A DNA stretch of 64,000 bases, taken from NCBI RefSeq assembly GCF_039555335.1, contig NC_092640.1, forward strand, positions 43,125,099 through 43,189,098, given 5' to 3'. Under the pieces are notes generated by a model, which made no database searches, had not been told where the DNA came from, and was given only the letters and a program-made list of their open reading frames with translations. This document shows, piece by piece, positions 1 to 10,100 of this stretch. The first letter of the stretch is position 1. Each line of letters opens with the position of its first letter. This DNA comes from Amphiura filiformis (Eukaryota > Echinodermata > Ophiuroidea > Amphilepidida > Amphiuridae). The position numbers and the translations under genes are program-made.

Positions 1-1056
1 CTCATATTTAGGGATTTTATTTACCTAAAACACCGGCGTGTCCAGGATCTGTTCCTGCGGGGTGCCGGGTGCTCAGAAGGGCTTTCAGAGTTATGCGGGG
101 GACTTAATGGCTATAAAATCGCCAAAAAACCGGCTGATTTTACATGATTTTTATCCCCCCCCGGATACACCACTGTAAAAAAACAGCTGATTTGATAATT
201 ATATTATCGGGACACATGTTTGATTATTTTTAACATAAAAACAGCTGATTTGACTATGTTTGACCGATTTCTCACATCAATACCCATGCTTGATATCAGA
301 GATTTCTTGCAAAAACGCGGTATGTCCCTAGTAGTACAATTAAGTCATACCTAGATTTTTATACTTTCTAGGGATGACTGATTTTACCGTATAATTTGCG
401 TAAATTTCCGATGTCATGATATATGCGCCACGTTTTATAGGCTCCGTTTGCCGATTACATAGACGAGTACAACTGGTAACCAGTCAAAGCCGGTATTGTA
501 CAGTGCCGGACTCCTATTCAATTACGTAGTGCATTGGGTGACATGTATTTGCTACGTCATTTGTCTATACGATGATCCACCCAAAAATAAAAATCACTAT
601 GATCGTATAGATCCCTATACTGATGGTCCACCCAAAAATAAAAATCATCGTATAGATCTCTGTACTAGTATGTCCTCATACACCTTATATACATGAGTTA
701 CCCCCCCACCCTTTCGTGTGCATACCATGTAACGCGCAACACAGACGATACATTACATGCAGATCTGCACAGTTCTATATAGGGTAAGGCACTACATCAT
801 TTTTGTTCACGCAAGTTAACGTTAATGCTACTTGCACCCACATCTCATATGCACAGTTTACCCCTTACATACCCTGTGCCTTGTTTATTAAGTGATGAGG
901 TCGCTGACTATAATAATTTCTATTATCTCGTATCAGAAAATGAAATTAAAGTGAATATGACCACTGTTTAAGAATTCAAATTATTTTAAAGCAATGTTAA
1001 TTCTAGAAAATGTCTCATTGGTTGTTTTCTTTTGGTTTCTTAATTCTTTTCAACAG
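1..1056. other. No gene seen; intron or intergenic sequence upstream of the first SLC6 exon
   Basis: I see no exon here. The SLC6 exon at 1057 starts in phase 0 and encodes TM5, so exons for TM1-TM4 must lie before the window, and this stretch is probably intron. The motif CCACCCAAAAATAAAAATC occurs twice (about 568 and 625) with related flanks, a small direct duplication. The first 175 bases end in a CACCACTG motif that resembles the end of a hAT-type element, but I cannot find its partner. Confidence 0.5.
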
Positions 1057-1191
1057 GTAGTGTACTTCAGAGCAACATTTCCATACGTTGTACTTTTTGT
1101 GCTCTTGATACGAGGTGTCACCTTGCCAGGATCAGCAAAAGGCATATTATGGTTTATTAGACCACAATGGCATATGCTCAAATCAGCTAAC
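1057..1191 (+). CDS. SLC6 exon encoding TM5
   Basis: Forty-five codons, phase 0 at both ends, with acceptor TTCAACAG and donor GTAAGT. It begins [12 protein letters not shown], the conserved start of SLC6 TM5, continues [14 protein letters not shown] and ends HMLKSAN, the point where VW.DA of TM6 should follow. That following segment is not found downstream. Confidence 0.9.
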
Positions 1192-4100
1192 GTAAGTGTA
1201 TCATGTAGATAAGGGGTATCCAAGACTTTTTGGGGGGATGTGTGTGAGGGATGGCCAGTATTTGGAAAAAAAAATTTCAAAAGAAAGGCCCAACTGGAGC
1301 CACTTGGTAGACCATTTTTGCCCTATTAGTGTGTAAAATTTTAGCTGGAACAAGTTGGATATTAAAATATAAATAAATAAAAGCCCAATTAAAGCCATTT
1401 GGTAGACCATTGTACACTGGTCCACGGTCCAATTGGAGCCACTTGGTGGACCATTTTACACATTGAAGTGCACAAGTGTCCAAAACAGAAGCCAATTATG
1501 ACAACTTTTTATATCCTTATACCCTTCGTAAAAAAAGGCAATGTAGCCAACTTGGCCTGCTGTTCTGTTTTTCTCACTTTTCTCTATTCCTCATTTTTTT
1601 TTCCTTGCACTCTTTTTTTTCTACATTTTCAATGGGCGGTGCAGTTCATGTGACTAGGTGCGAGGACAAGTGACATTGATAGGAGGTTGAAAATTAGTTA
1701 ACTCGCAAAAGTGATGTCAATTTTGCAAAAATGATGGTCATCGATCGATCAACTCAATGCTATGATCATGTGTGAGTTTGTTCTGCAAAAGCTTTCTAGT
1801 ATAAAGTCATTTGTTCAGTTGTCAGGGCCAAGGCATAATTTTGAGGCCCCAAACCCACCGCGAGGAAGGCATGTGTACTGAAGTGGCCAAGTTTTGGTTT
1901 AGAGGGTAACGACCATATTTTGTTCCGATTTTAGCAGGACGTTTGCGCGCGAAGCGCGAGAAAAATTTCAATTCAGACTATTTTAGCCCAAGATGAAGGT
2001 GAATTTTGCTATGTAATGGACTAGTGCGCAGGAAGCGTGGAAAATATTTGCAGTATTACCATATTTTGATCCAAAACATGGTATTTTCGGGCTAAAAAGG
2101 AACACGCACAAAGCAATTTGGGAGTCCCCAAATTACCAGGTGGGGCATGTTTGTACTGAATTCCCTGGGACTTAATTTATTCACATGTCATTCTGAGTGC
2201 ACAAGTCTATATGTGATTTATCTTCAAGTAAAGTATAGTACTGTAGCTGATTGGTATGAGATCCTGAGATACTACCAGGCCTAGAACCAGATTGCTCATA
2301 GTCGCCAGGCAATTGTAACATATGTCATATTGGAAATGTCACATAGATTGCGTATCTAGAACAATTTCAAGAAATGTCGGTGTCATGAATAAATTGAAAC
2401 ATTTTGTTCCAAGTCGTATTTTATTTACACTTTATTGTACGTTAATATTGCCTTATTTGAATTATGGAGTACTTTTATGGGGAAATACATGTAAAACTTA
2501 CTTAAATAAAATTGTAAAAATTCAAAAATGGGCTATTAGAACGGTGGCAAACGTTCACTATAGAGACCACACAGTGCCATTGTTTGCTAATTATAACATA
2601 TTAAAAGTTGAAGATATGTACACACTGGAATTAGGTACATTCATGTACAGGCACTCTATAAATGAGCTGCCCTGGTCATTTGATAATTTTTTACCAAACG
2701 TTCTGACATACATAACTACAAGACACGATATGTAAATGACCTAAATCTAACCAAAAATAAGAAAGTCTTTTCTGATCATGCTATACGCACAAGAGGTCCC
2801 ATTCTTTGGAATTCTTTAGATAAAAATCTGAAAGCTTCAAAATCTGTTAAACATTTCCGTAATCAATTCAAAACAAAACTGATCTCTAAATATAATTAAT
2901 CTTTTTCGTGAGCACCCCCCCCTCTCCCCTTCCCTTGTCTTTTGGTTATGTTATGTAATGTTGATTTATTTTGTTAATTTCATTTGATTTCAGGGAAAGG
3001 CTAACTTTCAGACCTTTTTGGTCTTCCAGCCTTTTCCTCCATATGTACCGTGTTTTTATATATTTTTTTTTAATGTCTTTGATTTTTATGGAAATAAAAT
3101 ATGAATAAAATATGAATGAAATATGAATGAATAAAATTGGTGCTGGATGGGGAGGGATTCAGACACTGGCCAGTTACAATAAATTCCACAATAACTGCTA
3201 TAGGTGAGTAGACATTTTTTGTTGCAGGGGTTGCCCTCTCCTGGCTACCTCACTGTCCTCACCCCTCACAGCTCAGTCCGTATACTAACCAAACGTTGAT
3301 GACGACTTTACCGTGACAAACGCTCGAGGACGAGGAGCGTGCGGAAATATTAAAAATTTGGTTAATTTTGGACTGCAACAGGCAGAAAGGGGAAAGTACA
3401 ATGCAGAACTTTATCAATTTTAAATGTTTGCTCATCAGGGTTATTCCTCTGGACTGACATGACCTGTGATATGTACCGAGGGTCCATGATTCCTGAGGGG
3501 CACCGTTCCTCTGGCTGGCTACGCCATAGTTGATCACTACAATTTGAGAGAGGGACTTACGAAGGCTATAGACATCAAAAAATTTGCTTGGATTGCGTCG
3601 CGGGATTGCTTTGTTGAAAAGCCGCAAATGCTATACTGAGGGAAAGAAACGGTGAAATTGCCATAATGTGAGATTTAGTATCCTTGAAATTCCTACCCTA
3701 AACGCCACTTGGGCCGTAAAGCTTACCCTTTTTAGCAAAATAGCCTGAAATTGGGACTCTAAATGCAGACCCATACGGGTCGTGTCATTGTGTGAAAATC
3801 CTACCATTTCCCGCAAATTTCTCTGTTCGGGGATAAACACAGTATAAAGCTAATATAATGAAACACATCCATGAAGGCTTGTGACATTGGAATGTAAGAA
3901 AATGCATGTTTAGAACATTCAGTTCATTAACATGATTAAATTAAATGAGAGGGTGTTATAATTGAAGACCGAAAAAAAAGACTAGTTTACGTCTGACGTC
4001 AGAGCAAAGGCGCGACGTACTTGGCAGCGCGGCATTTTTGGTCAGGTTTGACAGGACGTCATACGCAATACGCATACGGTCTACAATAATTATTTATTCA

Positions 4101-7100
4101 CTATCCTTAATTTAGTAAATCTTAAAATACGTACCTTCATTTGTGTAACAAAAATCACATCATTGAACAATGGAGCCTAACTAACCTAGGCGACAGAAAG
4201 CAGGTTCCACTTCCATGTCTTTTTGTTTCTGCAAGGAAAGCATTTCAATAGTCAATAAGGTGTATAATGAGGCATTTAGTGTAAGCTTGTTTTTAACAAG
4301 TTAATCGAGTAGGGCAGAGTATCCTGATCAATATCCTTTTGTTTGAAGCAACTCAGACATACGGTTTTCATAATGCAAGCATTTTCTTTGTATCTTATTG
4401 TTTTATGCATTTATTATTATCTTATGCAAATTAGAAGGCAGCCAGACAAATACTTTGGCCAATTTTAGGGCAAAATTCTGCAAACACAAAAAAGTACCCT
4501 GAATGTTTATACATTGATTATATGTAAATTCATTTTCAAAAATTGCATATCCATATAACCTTTTTTTTTTTTCTTTCTTTTTTTTTTCTACAGCCATGGG
4601 GAGGGGGGGTCATTTTAGCTCATTGACGTAAACTTGATAATTCATAAAACAATAAGATATAAATGTATGTATTATGAAAATTGCATGTCCAATTTGCTTC
4701 AAACAAAAGACATTTTAATCAGAGTGTACGTACTTTACCCTATTAACAGTAACATGATTCATTTGTATAAAACATGCAAGTTTGCACAGTATTTTTGTGG
4801 TACCTGAGAGCACATCAGACATCAAATTGCATTCTGAATACGAAGAATGCCCTTCTCATATCAATAGCAAATTATTAAAAATTGTAAACTTTATAGATCT
4901 AATGATATGTACTTAAAGTGTATGTAGCTGGGAGGAAATGCCATCCATCATTAACATGATTAATTTTGTAATTTTGACCTTTTTTTATTGAAGATATACA
5001 TTTTTTTCCCAAAAAGATCTAAAATTTTTAGATGTTTTTGTATAATAAAGTTTGTATTATATCGCGAATTTCAAAAAATTATATTAACGAAACCCAATCA
5101 TAATCTTTTTTTCCCCTTTTTTCTCTGCCCATTCTAGAGATGCTTTGCTGGTTTCTATTACCTGTGCTATGACAAGTATATTTGCGGGTTTTGTCATCTT
5201 TTCTGTCATAGGATTTATGGCTCACGATTCAAATCTCAAAATAGAAGATGTCGTTGCTGGAGGTAGTAATAAAAGTCAGGCGGCATAGGAAGCGCAACAC
5301 GTGACGTACGAGGCTGGCGAAGATACAGGGCTGACAGCCCCATTCAAAATACACGGTTAGCAATTACAAATGGAAAATTAACATACTTGCAGTGGGGTAC
5401 TTTGTCGAACCCGACGGTTTTAGAGTAAGATAATTTTGCTTTGACACCACATAACAAATTTAGAATTGTTTGTGAAGATTTCATAATTATGTGTTAATCC
5501 AATGGCGACCTCAAAATTGGCGATATCGCTTCCATCACCGCCTGATAAAAGTGATAACAATAACAATGACAATAATAACGGTATTTTGTTAATACGCCAA
5601 AATCTACCTATAGGGTGGTGCTCACGGCCGAAAACAAAAACAGTAACATATCAAATACTACAAAGTTACTTCAAAAATGTAAAACAAAGTAAGGCATGCA
5701 ACTTAATAGTTAAAGATACATGTACATTAAGCAGTCAAGTTAGCTCAATCGATAAGGCGTTCGACTATGGTGCGAGAGGTTGCGGGTTCGAACCCTGGCG
5801 GTGCCTAGTATGCTCTCTTGAAGAATTGAGTTAGCTTGAAATTCCCTTGGACAAGGAACTCACTGCTAATTGTCTCGTTGTAACCCGTACGAAACTCGGG
5901 GAGCTGATCCTGGTTGCGAAGGTTAATTGTGGAATGTCTAGGGTGTGCGCTCTTGTAGCAGCAAAGTCCCTGAATAGTTGTTAATGAATGATGGAATTAT
6001 GGAATGATGTGGGACCGTAGTGGTCAGCGACAACCTGTAAAGTGTGCTGAGGCTTGTGGATCAACGTCTAGGCGTTGTGCCTGTGCGTAGCGCACTATAA
6101 ATCACTGCGCTTTTTTTTTAATTGTATATTATTCATACCTCATGTATATACCATAGAATTCCGTCTACAAACATATGTGCCTCTAAACAAGATTTTTTTG
6201 ACGAAAGAGACAAGAGGCAGATACGTTTCACAAATAAATTATTTTTGAGTTTGAGCAACTATATTACTGATACAGACGGCTGTACAATACCATAATAATT
6301 ATTGTAAGACCAATGGGGATGTTTTTGTGGAGGGTATTTGGCTTTAATCTCTTTCGTCAAAAAACCCTCGTTTAGAGGCATTATGCTTGTAGACGGAATT
6401 CTATGGTATATACATGAGCTTATGAATTATATACAATTAATGTATCTTTAACTATTAAGTTGCATGCCTTACTTTGTTTTACATTTTTTAATTTTTCATC
6501 ACCCCAGTGAGTTTAAATATTGGCTTTTGGGAATCTATGCAATTTAATAGGTTCACTGGTTTCATTGTCTTTCAAGTGAGAAGTAAAAATTATAGTCATG
6601 TTCACATGGTAGTTACACTAGGTGTAAACTTACACTAACAGCGGGGGCTAACAGCAATAAAAACTCCACAAATTGTTTTTCTATGTGTTTTTTTTTTCAG
6701 GTCCAGGTCTAGCATTTATAGCCTACCCAGAAGCCATTTCTAGGATATGGTGTCCGCAACTATGGGCATTTTTATTCTTTTTTATGCTGCTAACTCTTGG
6801 ACTAGAAAGTCAGGTACGTTTTCCCACTACGGGAGTCAAGAAATAATTGATTTATTAGCCTGGACTTGTTTTGAGTTCACAGAACTTCTTTAACATTTTT
6901 TTTAGAATTTAACATTAATCTCATCTATACCCGAGCAAGAAACAACTTTAAATTGGTATTTCATGTACCATATATAATGAAGCTGAAATAATGACATTCC
7001 ATTGTATATTCCAGTCGACCACCCCATGAAATCTGTAAGAAAATGCTTCCTGCTATTCGCTGTAGAAATGACGTAAGGCTGCCATAGCAATAGATGAACA

Positions 7101-10100
7101 CAATTTTGACGACATCGCCCTGCACTACAACGTTCACACGGTACCTATGCATTGAACCACAGATGTCAAAGAACAGGAATAAAGACCTGGATTGTAATTC
7201 TATAGAATATGCATATTATGCTGATCGCTCGCATCTGTTAGAGTGCAACCTGCTTGTAGTGCAGTGCGATCTATTCAAGAATTGTATTCATATAATTGCT
7301 ATGGTATCACTTCTACAGCGAATTATGTGTAAATGGCACAATTATTATTCTAGTTTCAAGGGGTCATTATGTGCAGGTTTTCAAAAGTGGGAGGGGGCTT
7401 CGGGTCTTGATTTCCCCAACTGTTCAAAAAATTTTCAGCTCGCTTCGGGTCGCCGTTATAGGTAAACCCAGAATTTTCACCCGACTGGGTGAGGTCCGTC
7501 AACTTACCAGCAAAAGCGGGGGCACAGCCCCCTCTGCCACCCCTTTTCACACACCACTGCTTATGTGGACCCCTAGACCCACATTGTTATAGTTGATCTG
7601 CTCAATTTGTCAATAAGCCAGAGCACCCACACTTTTAAAACCATTCTGCGGCCCTTAATTGCTAATAACCATGTCCACACTCACATAAAAATCAACACAT
7701 CAGTGTTGCACAAACTCATAATGTTTGGAATAAACATATAAACGATTGACCATCTCTATGTATAATTTGAGGCTTAATTTTTAAATAAAGTTCTCACAAC
7801 TTACATTAATTTGTAAATGTAGGGGTAGAGAGATCTTTTTCTACACATAATGTGGAATATTAAAGGGTCTACTGTAGCGTAAACATTAAACTAGGGGTCC
7901 TGGACCCCGAGACCCCTTAAACGCCCTTCTAATGGGCAAGCAATTTGTAGCACACAACTACTTTTCAGCTCTGACTAATTTTTGAGCACCTTTTTAACCC
8001 TATCCACTTAGTACCACAAAATCCACATGCTGGGTGTCTCCACTGCATGGATTTGAACCCAAACCACCATTTGGTGTTTGGGTTAATGACCACCACACCG
8101 CCAGTTTGGTTTAGGATGGGTTACCCTATGTATTGCCCACCTTCACCTCCCAGGGGACTGTACCCAGGGTGAAAAATTTTGTGATATTTGGTGAACTAGG
8201 ACAAATCATTAGTATTAATTCTTATATTAAGTTGTTCTCTTGATATTCGTACCATAGTTTGTAAACTTGGAAACACTCATCACTGCTGTCATCGATGAAA
8301 TTGAGGTCCATAAACCAGGAGTGAGGAGATACAAACAGTGGGTCATCCTTGTCACGTGTTTAATAATGGCATTACTTGGTTTACCAATGGTTACTCAGGT
8401 AAGGAAATTATACCAGAGTTCTGACTATTAAGGGGGCACCCACACTTTTAAGGGGGAACGCAGGATCACTCAAAGTCGGAAATTTTAAACATTATTTTGT
8501 ATTGTATCTTTAAAAGTATACATTTTCAGAAAGGAAATGACACCAGGAATCCAACTAGCACAGCAGCTTTCTGCAAAAATTAGCAGTTTTTGAGAAAAGC
8601 GCCAAAATTGGATGAAAATTGCATATTTGTGTTCTGAAGACACGCATCTAGAAAGTGTTTTCTTAAATTTTTGAATTTTTTATTCGCTTTACAAATATGG
8701 GTCAAAAAAGATTTTGGCGCTTTTCTCAAAAACTGCTCATTCTAAAGATTTTAATGAAACGTTCAAAAATAATACAAAATAACTGAAATCTGCAGTGCTA
8801 GTTGGAGTCCTTGCATCATTTCCTTTCTGAAAATGTATATTTTTATATACTTATCATCATTACTTTTAAAGATACAATACAAAATAAGGTTTTTTAAATA
8901 ACTCTTGTAACATAAACCACATTTTCTTTGTTCTTCTTTTTCCAGGGTGGTATCTATGTAATGACATTATTTGACTGGTATTCAGCAGGCTTCAGTCCAA
9001 TGCTTCTTGCATTTATTGAAGTTCTCATCATTTCTTATGCATATGGTAAGGCTAACTGAGTAGACTCTCATTCATCTATGGGCATGTTGAAATTAAGATG
9101 ATTTAAATGCGGGTCAAACTGACAGACCTATTTATTTTTTGACCGACGTAAATGTTGCGATTGAACGCATCTATAACGGAAGTTAACGGTTCTTAAGGTC
9201 ATTTGCATCACAACCGAGATGAACAGTTTGAGCTATGAATGTTCTACTTCACCAATGATAATTTGCGACACCGTGGTGCAGGTATGGCGGCATTGTCCCT
9301 CCCACAAACTTTAACTTTAACTCCAACTGGTTACCCCCAGTCAACCAAAAATCATCAAATATCCCATTTTTTGCTGCAAGAAATGCAAGATGTCCAGATT
9401 ATTACCCCCATTTGACGTTGACCCCCCCCCCCCCCATTCCCCCTGTCGCCACTGATAATGATTGTCGCTACTAAAGTGTGCTGTAAAGTGTGCTGAGCCT
9501 TGTGGATCAACGTCTAGGCATTGTGCCTGTGCGTAGAGCACTATAAATCACTGCGCTTTTTCGGGTTTTTTTTACTGATTTGCAGGTACCAAGAGGTTTA
9601 TGCAAGATATCCATTCAATGTTGGGTTTCACACCTTCAAGTTATTGGAGGTATTGCTGGATGGCTGTAACCCCACTCATACTGCAGTTACTGTCCGTTTT
9701 CCTATACACAATACACAGTGCTCTTTCCCATTGACGAGTGACCTCTACAAATAGCCCTACGTTAACAGTATGGGGATATGACTAGTTAACGTCGCTGTGT
9801 GAAAAATAACCGGCCAATATTAAAAGTACTCTTTTAAAGTTCTAGAAAATATAGTTTTTAACATGTCCTAAATTTTTAGCTAATTTAGATGTTTGGAAAT
9901 ATTCGTACTTTGGTGTTTTAGTTAATGTTATAGGTAATAGTACATTGCCTAGTTAACGTCGCTGTGTGAAAAATAACCGGCCAATATTAAAAGTACTCTT
10001 CTAAAATTCTAGACAATATAGTTTTGTAACATGTCCTAAATTTTTAGCTAATTTAGGTGTTTGGAGAGGGTCGTACTTTTGTGTTTTAGGAAGGATATGT

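Noticed and set aside
5502..5834. Plus-strand frame beginning [13 protein letters not shown]
   Set aside because: It starts inside the hAT MITE and runs into the SINE. The same start recurs in the second MITE copy, so it is repeat sequence.
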